Source: a virus. From it: 35,134 nucleotides of DNA. Location of the stretch: IMG/VR virus record IMGVR_UViG_3300045135_001414, positions 1-35,134 of that record; one strand, 5' to 3'. This document shows, piece by piece, positions 12,101-21,185 of the stretch (positions within the stretch are counted from its first letter, which is position 1; each line of letters opens with the position of its first letter). The position numbers were made by a program, and so were the translations under genes. Below the pieces are notes generated by a model. The model was not told the origin of the DNA, did not search any database, and saw nothing but the letters and a program-made list of their open reading frames with translations.

Positions 12101-13498
12101 ATGAGCACAGCAGATAGAAACCCAAAGCATATGAGAGCCTTAGCCCCACAGTTTAGGACTAAAGGCATAACAGGCACTCAGCTTAATGGTGGTGCCATAG
12201 CAGGTAAAGAGCAAAACCCTAGACTCACTGGCCTAAATTGGGTGCAGGAAGCAGAGGAAATGCTTAGGACGGACCCTATAGTTAGGCGGTCTTGGCACAT
12301 GCTGAGGCAAACTTTGCTTAGTGCCTCATGGCGCTTCGAGTCTGGCCTTGAGGGTGACCCTGTAGCAGATGAGCTAGCACGTTTTGCAAATGAGGCCTAT
12401 GGCTTTGATGGCTACTCAGGGCAGATGAGCTTAAGCTTTGAGGATCAGCTTGCCTATCTATTTGAGTTTGTGCCATTGGGCTACAGGTATGCTGAGGAAA
12501 TCTATAAAGTAGGCCCAGACAGCAAAGGGCGTATTAAGGTCTGGCTAGATCAGTATGCAGATCGTGAGCCATCAGCGCATAATAAATGGCTCTCTCGTGA
12601 CTCACAGCAGTTAGATGGTGTTATACAGAATATAGTAGGCACCACATACACACCCGAGCCCATACCTGCTAACAAGCTTTTACTGCTTACACTTAATAAA
12701 ACAGGCTCTAACTTTGAGGGTGTTGGTATGCTTAGGCCTGTATGGTGGTGGTGGCGTACCAAGCAGAGAACATCTAATCTAATGTGTGTGGGGCTTGATC
12801 GGTGGGCTGTGCCTACTCCTAAAGTGGTAGTAGATAGATCACAAGCAGAAATGCAAGGCCTCACTGATGCAGATGTTAATGCTATGATAGATGAGGCAGA
12901 GGGCCAAGCCCAAGCCTTTTTAGCTACTGATCAAAGCTATCTGGTAGAAAATAGCGTAGTCAAGTTTGAGAGCTATGAGACTAGTCCTTACCTATATTCG
13001 CAGGGGCCACTTGATATAATTAAGCTCTGTGATAGTCAGATAGCCTCAAGCTTCCTCACTCAGTTTGCAGACTTGGGTAATACCGAGACGGGCGCAAGAT
13101 CAGTGGGTGAGATACATCTAAGCATGTTTAGACGTGCTGCTATAAACCTTTGTGATATTGTGGCCTCTGCTATCAGTGGAATTGATAGGCGAGGTGGGGG
13201 CACCATTGGCAGATTGATCAGATGGAATTATGGCGCAGTAGACCCATCTAAACTGCCTAGGCTTACGCATACAGGGCTTGATACTGATGATCTAGCAGAG
13301 AGTATGGGCATGCTTCCACAGCTAGTACAAGCAGGTATCTTAACACCTGATGATGAGCTCGAGCGTGCTATCAGAGAGAGACTAGGCGCAGGAGACCTGC
13401 CAGAGGAGGCAAGCAGATCAGCCATTGAGCGTACCTCTACAAGTAAGGGCCTAAGTGCTTTTACTGAGCAGTTAATGAGGAGTAAACGCAATGGCTAG
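12101..13498 (+). CDS. Portal protein (Mu gp29 / DUF935-like)
   Basis: The 465-residue portal forms the dodecameric DNA-entry ring of the head. It shows the Mu gp29-like pattern: an N-terminal helix with LRTDPIVRRSWHMLRQTLLS and SWRFE, a middle strand region (YRYAEEIYKV), the stem-side segment (TGSNFEGVGMLRPVWWWWRT), and SQIASSFLTQFADLGNTETG with ARSVGEIHLSMF downstream. I chose ATG 12101 because AGGGG lies 4 nt before it and it falls after the predicted transcription start; an open GTG lies at 12056. The protease gene overlaps its end by 8 nt. It is the first gene of the structural operon. Confidence 0.88.
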   Translation: MSTADRNPKHMRALAPQFRTKGITGTQLNGGAIAGKEQNPRLTGLNWVQEAEEMLRTDPIVRRSWHMLRQTLLSASWRFESGLEGDPVADELARFANEAYGFDGYSGQMSLSFEDQLAYLFEFVPLGYRYAEEIYKVGPDSKGRIKVWLDQYADREPSAHNKWLSRDSQQLDGVIQNIVGTTYTPEPIPANKLLLLTLNKTGSNFEGVGMLRPVWWWWRTKQRTSNLMCVGLDRWAVPTPKVVVDRSQAEMQGLTDADVNAMIDEAEGQAQAFLATDQSYLVENSVVKFESYETSPYLYSQGPLDIIKLCDSQIASSFLTQFADLGNTETGARSVGEIHLSMFRRAAINLCDIVASAISGIDRRGGGTIGRLIRWNYGAVDPSKLPRLTHTGLDTDDLAESMGMLPQLVQAGILTPDDELERAIRERLGAGDLPEEASRSAIERTSTSKGLSAFTEQLMRSKRNG

Positions 13499-15077
13499 AA
13501 TTAAGGTCAAATTAGCCATCCCTGCTAAATACTCGCATATAGACTTTAAACCTCCAAAGGGTGCACAGCAAGCTGCTAAGCGTGCCCTTGAGGTGAGAGC
13601 CACTAAGCCACCATCACAAAGAGGCATGACAGCCACAGGCCTTGCTAGGGCACGTGATTTAGCCAATGGCAAAACATTAAGCCCAGACACTGTTAAGCGT
13701 ATGCTTGCATATTTCACTCGCCATGAGATTGATAAAAAAGGTTCCACGTGGAACATGCAGGGCAAAGGGTGGCAAGCTTGGCAAGGGTGGGGCGGTGATG
13801 CTGGTTACTCATGGTCTAAGAAAGTAGTTAAACAGATGAAAACAGCAGATGATAAAACCACTGCACTTAGAGCTTATGGTGAGGCTGTGCAGTTAGCAGA
13901 GCCTGCACCCACTTATGAGGTGCCCGAGGGTTTAATCATTGGTAAGCCCTTTAAGACTTTGGCCCTAGGTCAAGTGAGCTCTAGACTTAATGGCTCTGCC
14001 ATTGGTCAAGAGATTGATACAGAGATGCTCTCCGAGATGGTGAGAGTATTTAAATCGAGGCGAGAAGCAGACCCAGTTATTATTGATTGGCAACATGCGA
14101 CAAGCCCATTTAATGGAGGCACGCCTGCGCCTCCTGAGTCAGGTAATGCCCTAGGTCTGATAGTAGATGTAGAGCTTAGATCTGATGGCCTCTATGCTGT
14201 GCCTGCTTATAATGAGCGTGGCCTCGAGGTAGTTAAAAATGCAGGTGGTGTGCTGTGGTCAAGCCCAGAGTTTATCTGTGGCGAGGTCTTTACTAGAGAT
14301 GGTGGGGAGCCTATTGGCACAGCACAATTATTAGCAATCACACTAACCCCACGCCCTGCGCAATCTAATGACAAGATTAGTAGGGTTACACTTTCAGAGA
14401 GGATATCTATGATTGATAATCTAGAGTCTATGTCTGCTGATGAGTTGCGCTCTATGCTTGTCGCTAAAGATGAGATGGTGCGTGAGCTTGAGGACAAAAT
14501 CAAAGAGATGAAAGCTGACTCTGAGGCTAAGCTTACTGAAGAAAAGCCAGAGGATGAAGCTGAGAAGATGGCTGAGTCTAAAGATGAGGATGAAGCTGAG
14601 AAGATGGCAGAGTCTAAAGAGGATGAGCCTAAGAAGATGGCTGAGTCTAAAGATGATGAGAAAAAGAGCTATGCTATGAATGAGGGCAATGCTTTACTGC
14701 TCTCAGAAATCACTGCTCTACGTGAAACAGTTAACGCCCTTAAGGCTGAGAAAGAAGCTGTTGAAATGCGTGAGGCTGTTAGCACTTTGTTACGTGAGGG
14801 ACGCATTAGCCCTAATGAGCAAAATGTTGCTAATGATGCTTGGAAGCTCCGAGAAACACAGCCATCTTTTTGGAAGATGTTTAATGAGCGCCCAGCTAAC
14901 AGTGCTGTACCTCTTAATCAAGTGGGCCATGGTGCAAGTGGTGAGGAAATCACTAAAGGCACTTTAGATGCAGAGATTAAAAAACTGCAATCTGAGAAAA
15001 GCATCAGCTACTCAGAGGCATTAAATCTATTTAGAACACAAAACCCAGACTATTATAAGCAAGCTTACGGAGTATAA
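13491..15077 (+). CDS. Prohead protease fused to scaffold (Mu I-like)
   Basis: The 528-residue protein is modular. Residues 18-115 are a domain seen at the N-terminus of several phage head proteases (AKRALEVR, ARARDLANGKTLS, RMLAYFTRHEIDK, WQGWGGDAGYSW). Residues 145-300 resemble the Mu I protease: PVIIDWQHATSP with H202, ALGLIVDVELRSDGLYAVPAY, and GGVLWSSPEF with S257/S258 as likely nucleophile. The rest is a coiled-coil scaffold (310-528), including acidic repeats at about 350-395. The protein should template capsid assembly and then cleave itself away. Start overlaps the portal gene. Confidence 0.85.
   Translation: MARIKVKLAIPAKYSHIDFKPPKGAQQAAKRALEVRATKPPSQRGMTATGLARARDLANGKTLSPDTVKRMLAYFTRHEIDKKGSTWNMQGKGWQAWQGWGGDAGYSWSKKVVKQMKTADDKTTALRAYGEAVQLAEPAPTYEVPEGLIIGKPFKTLALGQVSSRLNGSAIGQEIDTEMLSEMVRVFKSRREADPVIIDWQHATSPFNGGTPAPPESGNALGLIVDVELRSDGLYAVPAYNERGLEVVKNAGGVLWSSPEFICGEVFTRDGGEPIGTAQLLAITLTPRPAQSNDKISRVTLSERISMIDNLESMSADELRSMLVAKDEMVRELEDKIKEMKADSEAKLTEEKPEDEAEKMAESKDEDEAEKMAESKEDEPKKMAESKDDEKKSYAMNEGNALLLSEITALRETVNALKAEKEAVEMREAVSTLLREGRISPNEQNVANDAWKLRETQPSFWKMFNERPANSAVPLNQVGHGASGEEITKGTLDAEIKKLQSEKSISYSEALNLFRTQNPDYYKQAYGV
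14544..14665 (+). repeat. Acidic tandem repeats in the scaffold region
   Basis: Three units with core EDEAEKMAESKDE, DEAEKMAESKEDE and EPKKMAESKDDE follow each other with a period of about 39-45 bp. The DNA is nearly repeated as well (GCTGAGAAGATGGC), so the number of units can change by slippage. Confidence 0.7.
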
Positions 15078-15079
15078 CG

Positions 15080-15466
15080 ATGAGCAATCCTAACATTATG
15101 AGCTTTGTTGCTGATGGCGCTATTACTGAATACGCTATTGTTTCTATGACAGATGCAGGCAAAGTGTCTGTAACTACTCTTGCCACTGATAACAAAGTGG
15201 TCGGTATTGCCCAACGTGCCTGCGCTGATGGCGAGGCTGTTGAGGTATTAGTGCATGGTATCTCTCGAGTTATTGCAGGTGAGGCACTTAATGAGACTAA
15301 ATGCATCCTAAGTGCTACCACTGCTGGTAAGGTTCAACCTTGCGAAGCAGCAGATGTTACTTTTTATCCTATCGCTCGTTTACTGCCTAACATTAATCAG
15401 ATTGATGTATCAGCTAATGAGCAATGTTTTGTTTATTTCTTTGGCCCATCTAGCCTAAACGCATAA
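15080..15466 (+). CDS. Head decoration (capsid cement) protein, DUF2190-like
   Basis: The 128-residue protein sits between protease/scaffold and major capsid protein, the standard place for a decoration protein. The pattern is AITEYAIVSMTDAGKVSVTT, VVGIAQRACADGEAVEVLVH, GISRVIAGEAL, TTAGKVQP, like the DUF2190 family of small beta-rich proteins that stabilise expanded capsids. No signal or membrane segment is seen. It starts 2 nt after the scaffold stop. The fragment at the right edge of the window has a similar beta pattern. Confidence 0.75.
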   Translation: MSNPNIMSFVADGAITEYAIVSMTDAGKVSVTTLATDNKVVGIAQRACADGEAVEVLVHGISRVIAGEALNETKCILSATTAGKVQPCEAADVTFYPIARLLPNINQIDVSANEQCFVYFFGPSSLNA

Positions 15467-15478
15467 GGGAGTTAATCA

Positions 15479-16471
15479 ATGGCTTCATCATATTCTAATT
15501 TACATCCTGTAGATCAAATCCTAACAGGCCTTGTAGCTGAGGCTATCCCTAGTGATGCTCAGCTTATTGCAGACAAAGCTTTAGAAGCTATCAAAATCCC
15601 TGAGCGCAGTGGTACTCTATTAGTAGAAGAAACACGTAACTTTATGGGTGCAGGTACAGGCCTTGATTTAGAGCGTGCTCCTGGGGCATCTCGTGCTATG
15701 ATTGGTGGCTTTGATCGCTCTAGCCAAACATTTAAAGCTAAGATCTACTCAGCATCTGATAGCATTGCCATGGAGGATATCTTTGACTCTCAATATGCAG
15801 GCTCCGAAGAAGCACGCATTGCACGCAAGGTAAGCCGAGTGCTTAAGCTTGATCGTGAGAAGCGTCTAGCAGATGTATTGTTTAACACCTCTACATTTAA
15901 TAACTCAGCAGCATCATCTGCATTTAACGCAGCAGGTGCAGAGCCTTTAAGTGAGCTATTTGATCTTAAAGACACTGTATTTGAGGCATCACATGGCATT
16001 AACCCAGATACTCTTATTCTAGGTCGTCAATGCTTTAGAGCACTTGCTAAAAACCCTGAGGTGCGTGGTTATGTAGGTGATAGCACTCTTGGTGTAGCAA
16101 GTGGTAATAACCTCCTCAATGATGAGGCTGTACTTGCTGTGCTTCGTGATGTCCTAGGCATCCCTAACATTTATGTAGGTCAAGCTCGTAGAGATACTGC
16201 TATCGCAGGTGCTACTAGCTCTGAGTCTTATATCTGGGATGGCGCTAAATTGTTTATGGGTATCTTGCGTGGCTCTGATGCAGTAGTGCAAAAGAGTGGC
16301 AACGTTAAGGGCATGCCTGTTGCTGCGCTTAATCTCCAATACTCAGACATGGTAGCAGGTCAATATGACAGCTTAGACAAGACTCGCCGTTATGTATGGG
16401 GTGAGGAAGTTAACACTTTCCATGCTGTAGATGGTACTCTAGGCCACGTACTCACAGGCTGTTTTGCTTAA
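15479..16471 (+). CDS. Major capsid protein
   Basis: The 330-residue protein has the traits of a HK97-fold capsid subunit of the Mu/E type: N-terminal helix with PSDAQLIADKALEAIKIPER, an E-loop-like region around GAGTGLDLERAPGASRAMIG, the long spine helix EEARIARKVSRVLKLDREKR, and a C-terminal A-domain ending in VWGEEVNTFHAVDGTLGHVL. Position after decoration protein and the good ribosome site (GGGAG, 7 nt) agree. It is full length and lacks an N-terminal delta domain, consistent with the separate scaffold. Confidence 0.9.
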   Translation: MASSYSNLHPVDQILTGLVAEAIPSDAQLIADKALEAIKIPERSGTLLVEETRNFMGAGTGLDLERAPGASRAMIGGFDRSSQTFKAKIYSASDSIAMEDIFDSQYAGSEEARIARKVSRVLKLDREKRLADVLFNTSTFNNSAASSAFNAAGAEPLSELFDLKDTVFEASHGINPDTLILGRQCFRALAKNPEVRGYVGDSTLGVASGNNLLNDEAVLAVLRDVLGIPNIYVGQARRDTAIAGATSSESYIWDGAKLFMGILRGSDAVVQKSGNVKGMPVAALNLQYSDMVAGQYDSLDKTRRYVWGEEVNTFHAVDGTLGHVLTGCFA

Positions 16472-16482
16472 GGTTTTGATCT

Positions 16483-17400
16483 GTGCTTTATTGCTCATGT
16501 GGATTGCAACAAACTACCCTTTTGAGTGAAGATGCTGATAAGCGTGCAGTAGATGATTTATCTAAGCAGGCTAAGGAAGCATCATCTGCTACTATGGCTA
16601 CTCTCATTAGAGCGAGGCGTGATCAGATCAGAGCAGAGATAACAGCAGAGAGAGAGATAGAGAAAGCTCTAAATAAATCTTTAGCTTCTCTACTCGACAC
16701 TATAGAGCAGGCTGTGCAGGCCACAGGCCCTGCCTCTATTATTAATGCCTCTGATGATGAGCTTTTAAATCTGCTGATAGCAGGTGGCTTAGGTGAGGCA
16801 GTTTTAGATTTATCTACCCAGCAGAGTAAGATAAATAAAACAGTAGATAAGGTGCTAACAGCTATTGAGCCAAGTTTGAGCTTAGATAGTTTAGCACCAC
16901 AGGTGGATGCATTAAGCTCTCAGAATATATCTGATATAGTTGAGGGTGTTATACTGCCATCTATTAAACAAAACATAAGAGACAGCCTGAGAGACTTAGA
17001 GGTTAATGTGCCTCTTAATACTGTAATGAGTAATCTACAAGTTAAGATGGCTCGAGCGCAGGGCAGGCAGTTAACAGAGATTAAAACTAAAATTAGTCAG
17101 TATGGGCGAGGCCTAACAGCTATGGCATCTGCTGTGGCTGAGCTTGATCATTATTTATACACTGGCCCACGTGATGGAATTACAAGAGACTTTTGCAGGG
17201 CTTTAGTAAATAAGGTGGTAGATGAACAGCAAATGAGTAAGCTTAATAATGGGCAGGGCTTGGCTGTTAAAACCTCGGGCGGTGGGTATAATTGCAGACA
17301 CTCATGGAGTCCTGTGACAGAATCATTTATTGAGGCAGCTAAACTAACTAGAGCCACAGCCTCAGATATATCAGATGCTAATAAAGGTGGTAAGAAATGA
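16483..17400 (+). CDS. Minor head protein (Mu F / SPP1 gp7-like C-terminus)
   Basis: The 305-residue protein begins at GTG 16483, 11 nt after the capsid gene; TAAGG lies 9 nt upstream. The N-terminus carries CSCG. The centre is helical with long Ala/Leu/Ser runs. The C-terminus has the signature of phage minor head proteins: YTGPRDGITRDFCRALVNK, then NNGQGLAVKTSGGGYNCRHS and WSPVT. These proteins bind the portal or the ejected DNA. Its position after the capsid rather than after the portal is unusual compared with Mu. The last 4 nt overlap the next gene. Confidence 0.75.
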   Translation: MLYCSCGLQQTTLLSEDADKRAVDDLSKQAKEASSATMATLIRARRDQIRAEITAEREIEKALNKSLASLLDTIEQAVQATGPASIINASDDELLNLLIAGGLGEAVLDLSTQQSKINKTVDKVLTAIEPSLSLDSLAPQVDALSSQNISDIVEGVILPSIKQNIRDSLRDLEVNVPLNTVMSNLQVKMARAQGRQLTEIKTKISQYGRGLTAMASAVAELDHYLYTGPRDGITRDFCRALVNKVVDEQQMSKLNNGQGLAVKTSGGGYNCRHSWSPVTESFIEAAKLTRATASDISDANKGGKK

Positions 17401-18356
17401 TTAAAGTAGCTCGTAACTCTGACTACATGTTTAAATGGACTGCCCCACACCCAGTAACAGGCACAGTTACATTTAACTTATTCAATGGCCCATCAGGTAA
17501 TATCTCTGAGGACATGACGCAAGGTCGCACAGATGTAACTATTACAGCTATTGCTAGTGATAGGCGTACACTTACCTTAAGTGAGTCTGCATCTTCTTTG
17601 GTAGCTGATCAGCAGAGAGCTTTTATACTCACTGCAGGTGATACTTATTTCTCAGTTACTCTCTCTCGTATTGTGGGCACCACAGCTATCTTAGCTGAGC
17701 CCTTGCCTCGTGAGATTGATCTAAGCACATCAGCTACTCTGCATGTGCCCATGTATTACTATAATGTCACCTCTGCTAATCTTAGCAGTGCAGATGGCTA
17801 TTATAGTTACTCAGTAGTTTACACAGCAGACTTAGGCTCTCAGAATCAAGAGCTAACAGAAAAGGGCACAATCAAAGTAACTCTAAGGCCCTTTGATACT
17901 GGGCTTGATCATGCTTCATTATTGCGCATCTTTGCACAGCTTGCAGGCATGGTGCCAAGACGACAGGCAGACTTTACACCTCAGATTACCTCTGCATTAG
18001 ATGAGCTATCTATGCATATTAGATCACATCTATTAGCAGATAATCTAACTGAGGATGAGGTATTTAATGCTGAGAGCTTTAAGCTTGCTCATGCTTACTG
18101 CACCGGTGCCTTGATTTATGAGCAATCTGCTCAGCTTGATATGGCTGATGCATTTAGAGCAAGATGCACCGAGCTACTTAATAAGGCCCTTGAGAGTGTG
18201 GCCTTAGATGTAGATGGTGATGGCATTATAGATGATGGTGAGGAAAGCTTAAGCAAATCAGGTGGCTCACCTACTGACTTTAGAGCCTCATGGCGTGGCT
18301 ATAATAAAAAAGATAATGATCTGACATTTACACCTGCTCGAGGCATGAGGCACTAA
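17397..18356 (+). CDS. Head-tail adaptor-like protein with EF-hand loop
   Basis: The 319-residue protein is beta-rich in its first 170 residues, including a strand pair typical of a small sandwich domain (VTFNLFNGPS, RRTLTLSESA). Residues 170-270 are helical (LDHASLLRIFAQLAGMVPRR, LDELSMHIRSHLLADNLTED), like head-tail connector proteins of the gp6 type. Residues 271-282, DVDGDGIIDDGE, form a textbook EF-hand/dockerin-type calcium loop. Its place directly after the minor head protein suggests a neck or head-completion role. The N-terminal domain is not recognised. Confidence 0.6.
   Translation: MIKVARNSDYMFKWTAPHPVTGTVTFNLFNGPSGNISEDMTQGRTDVTITAIASDRRTLTLSESASSLVADQQRAFILTAGDTYFSVTLSRIVGTTAILAEPLPREIDLSTSATLHVPMYYYNVTSANLSSADGYYSYSVVYTADLGSQNQELTEKGTIKVTLRPFDTGLDHASLLRIFAQLAGMVPRRQADFTPQITSALDELSMHIRSHLLADNLTEDEVFNAESFKLAHAYCTGALIYEQSAQLDMADAFRARCTELLNKALESVALDVDGDGIIDDGEESLSKSGGSPTDFRASWRGYNKKDNDLTFTPARGMRH
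18207..18242 (+). other. EF-hand calcium-binding loop in the adaptor protein
   Basis: Codons 271-282 read D-V-D-G-D-G-I-I-D-D-G-E. Ligand positions 1, 3, 5, 9 and 12 and the Gly at 6 and Ile at 8 all fit the canonical loop, so calcium binding is likely. Confidence 0.7.
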
Positions 18357-18357
18357 T

Positions 18358-18879
18358 ATGCCAGCTAAGATTAATATAAAGGTGCCTCGTACCTTGTGGA
18401 CAGCACAGGACAGCATGAGACTTGCACAAAACACCTTAGCATCTATCAAGCTGAGAACATCTGAGGGAATAGATGCCAATGGTGTGCCCTTTGATGATTA
18501 CTCTCAAGAGCCGATCTATGTGGCTAAGCAAGGTGCAAGGCTTGCGCCCAAGGGTGGCAGGCCATCACGCACAGGCCAGAGTGTTTATTATGCAGGTGGC
18601 TATGAGCAATATAAAGAGGATAGCAGGCGTAGAGGGCGCAAGGGTAATAATGACTCTGCTCAGGTGGACTTGGTGCTTAGCGGTCAGTTGATGAATAACT
18701 TGATAGTTAAAGAGGCCACAGCCACAGGCTTTACCATTGGCTTAACTAAACATGTGCAGAGCTATGGTTATCATGTTAATAGTAAGAGAGAGTTTTTAGG
18801 CCTTACTGATGATGAGATAGATATACTTAGTGAGGCTGTGGGTATCGAGGTTAGGAAAAAATTAGGAGTAGCTAAATGA
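18358..18879 (+). CDS. Virion morphogenesis / neck protein (HK97 gp10 or Mu G-like)
   Basis: The 173-residue protein matches the pattern of phage tail-completion or virion morphogenesis proteins: helical N-terminus, TSEGIDANGVPFDDYSQEPI, YVAKQGARLAPKGG, then VDLVLSGQLMNNLIVKEAT and a final helix. Such proteins sit between connector and tail. It starts 1 nt after the preceding stop and overlaps the next gene by 4 nt. Confidence 0.7.
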   Translation: MPAKINIKVPRTLWTAQDSMRLAQNTLASIKLRTSEGIDANGVPFDDYSQEPIYVAKQGARLAPKGGRPSRTGQSVYYAGGYEQYKEDSRRRGRKGNNDSAQVDLVLSGQLMNNLIVKEATATGFTIGLTKHVQSYGYHVNSKREFLGLTDDEIDILSEAVGIEVRKKLGVAK

Positions 18880-19340
18880 GTAAAGGTATTTTTTCTGCTC
18901 TTGAATATATAGAGAATCTAATCGAGCTCACTACACCTAAATCAGATGTGCATCATGGTTTTGTAGCTGTTAATCGTGGTGATGGGCTCACAGCTTCTTT
19001 AGAGAATAGACCACACTCAAATAGATACTTTGAGCTTGAGCTTGAGGGCCTGGCTCAAGATGATGGGCAGGCAGGCATCAGTGGGCGCAAGCGCTCAAGA
19101 GTAAATCTTAGAGTGCGGTATGATATCCCATCTGATCAAGGCTATCTGATGAGGCTGATAAATGAAGATGTATCTTATTTAATTGATACACTCAAGGGCC
19201 CAAATTATGACACTATTAATACAGGTATTGTCTCGATAATACCATTAACCCCTTTGCTAGAGCCTGTGCTAGATGCGCAGGGTGATGCATTAGCATTTAT
19301 GTTAACTCTGGCTTTTGATCTTTTATACTTGGAGGCATAA
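18876..19340 (+). CDS. Tail terminator-like protein
   Basis: The 154-residue protein shows alternating strands and helices with RYFELELEGLAQDDG, RSRVNLRVRYDIPSDQGY and DVSYLIDTLKGPNYDT, consistent with the lambda U / HK97 tail terminator fold that caps the tail tube. Its order, immediately before the tail tube and after the gp10-like protein, is the standard one. Identity is mainly inferred from order and fold pattern. Confidence 0.6.
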   Translation: MSKGIFSALEYIENLIELTTPKSDVHHGFVAVNRGDGLTASLENRPHSNRYFELELEGLAQDDGQAGISGRKRSRVNLRVRYDIPSDQGYLMRLINEDVSYLIDTLKGPNYDTINTGIVSIIPLTPLLEPVLDAQGDALAFMLTLAFDLLYLEA

Positions 19341-19342
19341 GC

Positions 19343-20671
19343 ATGGCATCTACAGTGCGTAGTTTAAGCGTGGCCCTTGAGGGCTCTGGTCAGTTTGGCT
19401 CATTAGGTTCTGATGGCATCCCATCAGCATCAGGGCTAACTTTTGTTTCAATCCCCTGTGAGCGTGACCCTATTATTATTAGTGGTGAGCCTGTCATCAG
19501 TGAGCGCAATGATGCTAAAGATGGTCCTTACTTTGTGCCTCCTGAGATTGACACTGTGTTTAATAGCTCAGGTAACAAAGTGCATAGGCGTACAGGTCAA
19601 GTAGTTGTTAGAGTAGATTTAACTACTATTGGCAGTACACCTGCAGACTACTCAGCTAATTATCTTGGTTACTTGTTAGGCGCAGGCTTTTTAACTCAAG
19701 TGCCATCTGCCAATGCTAAGGCTGATACAGTAACATCAGTAACAGATGTAAATACATTTACACCATCAGCAGCCTTTAATGAGGCTGATATAGGCACCCT
19801 GCTTAGCACCACCATTGGAGGGCGTGCAGAATACAGTGCTATTACTGACCATGACTTTGGTGGCGCTACTGATATTGTAAAGATGAGCCCAGCATTAAGC
19901 TCTACCTCATTTACTGCTGTGCGTGGCCTGCAGACTTGGTATGTGCCAAGTAGAACAGCCACAGGCACCTACTCTAGATCAGTAGCCTTTAGAGTGGATG
20001 GCAATAACTTTAGAATGTTTGCTTTTGGCTGTGTACTTGAGAGCCTATCAATCACTCTTGATAATGGGCGCTTAATGGGCGAGTTTACCTATCAATCTGC
20101 ATATATTACAGATGATCATGATAATGCAGTAGGGCCTATTGAGCCTGCTTATAATGGTGGTCAAGCACCTTTCTTTAGAGGTGCCTATGCTGTTATTAGC
20201 TCGGGCTCACCTGCAAGCTTAACCAATGGCACAGCACCCGAGGCTCAAGGGCGTATTGCTCTAGATGCTGAGGACTTTAGCCTAACAGTAACTAACACTC
20301 TCACACCATTGGGCCACAGTAACAGCATCTTAGCTATGAGTGGCATGGAAATTAGTGATGTAACAGTAGAGCTTAGCTTAACTCTAAGCAGTGTTAATAC
20401 CACTATTGCTAATGATCACCTTAACCGAGTAGTAAGACAGGTGCTAGTAGGCACAGGCCCCGTAGGTGATGGCCTTGGCTGTGCAATCATGTTGCCAGCA
20501 GGCATGCTCACTGCAGACCCTAATGTCTATGATGTAAGTGGTAATGATATTGTTAGACAGACTCTGACTTATCAGCAATCACGCTATGCAGGTGATTACT
20601 CAGGAGAGAATACTGAGACTTATGAGAGTAATGCTGGGTGTTCACCATTTAGATTAGGCTTAGGAGTATAA
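19343..20671 (+). CDS. Major tail (tube) protein
   Basis: The 442-residue protein lies between tail terminator and the frameshifting chaperone, exactly where the tube protein belongs. It is beta-rich, Ser/Thr/Gly-rich and lacks long coiled coils. Segments such as FRMFAFGCVLESLSITLDNG and RLMGEFTYQSAYI are like the tube-protein strand that precedes the stacking loop. At 442 residues it is longer than simple tube proteins (about 150-250), so it probably carries an added surface domain. GGAGGC lies about 7 nt before ATG. Confidence 0.75.
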   Translation: MASTVRSLSVALEGSGQFGSLGSDGIPSASGLTFVSIPCERDPIIISGEPVISERNDAKDGPYFVPPEIDTVFNSSGNKVHRRTGQVVVRVDLTTIGSTPADYSANYLGYLLGAGFLTQVPSANAKADTVTSVTDVNTFTPSAAFNEADIGTLLSTTIGGRAEYSAITDHDFGGATDIVKMSPALSSTSFTAVRGLQTWYVPSRTATGTYSRSVAFRVDGNNFRMFAFGCVLESLSITLDNGRLMGEFTYQSAYITDDHDNAVGPIEPAYNGGQAPFFRGAYAVISSGSPASLTNGTAPEAQGRIALDAEDFSLTVTNTLTPLGHSNSILAMSGMEISDVTVELSLTLSSVNTTIANDHLNRVVRQVLVGTGPVGDGLGCAIMLPAGMLTADPNVYDVSGNDIVRQTLTYQQSRYAGDYSGENTETYESNAGCSPFRLGLGV

Positions 20672-20675
20672 GACC

Positions 20676-21185
20676 ATGGCTTTACGTTTTCTTACTAATG
20701 CTCACCACACTATAGATGTAGTAGTCACCTGTGATGATGCAGTGCAGTGTACTGATGAGCAGAGAGCACTATACCTATCTGATGCTAACAGAGAGCATTT
20801 AACAGTAGGAAACGAGGCCACAGTTTTTACACTAAAAGCCCTTAGCCCATCAGATAGAGAAGATGCAGAGCAGAGAGCAGGTGCTTTCTCTCGATCTGAA
20901 TTAGGGCGCTTGCTATGGGTAGAGGCACCATCTGAAAAAGTCGAGCGTGCTAAGTGGCACCATGCTCTCAGTGTAGATGAGCGTGAGGCCATGGCTGATT
21001 ATCAATCTTATATTAGTAGAGTCTATATTGAGATGGTTAGAGCTTCACTCACTCACATAGATGGTGAGCCTGCATCTATTGATCAGGTGCAATTAATTAG
21101 GCCTGATGATGTAAGATCATCTACCATCAGTGAGCTTGTTATACATATACAGAGGATAAGCTTATTAGGTGATGAGGGAAAATAG
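20676..21185 (+). CDS. Tail assembly chaperone, short form (G-like)
   Basis: The 169-residue zero-frame product lies between tube and tape measure, the position of lambda G. The sequence is mostly helical and acidic (FTLKALSPSDREDAEQRAGA, RPDDVRSSTISELVIHIQRI). Its last codons are GAG GGA AAA followed by TAG, so the slippery heptamer GGGAAAA is the final sense sequence. Only a fraction of ribosomes are expected to shift; this short form is expected to be in excess, as in lambda where G greatly exceeds GT. The chaperones bind the tape measure and recruit tube subunits. Confidence 0.85.
   Translation: MALRFLTNAHHTIDVVVTCDDAVQCTDEQRALYLSDANREHLTVGNEATVFTLKALSPSDREDAEQRAGAFSRSELGRLLWVEAPSEKVERAKWHHALSVDEREAMADYQSYISRVYIEMVRASLTHIDGEPASIDQVQLIRPDDVRSSTISELVIHIQRISLLGDEGK

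Noticed and set aside
13228-13765. Two antisense frames opposite portal and protease
   Set aside because: They are low-complexity Ser/Leu/Arg shadows of well-supported genes.
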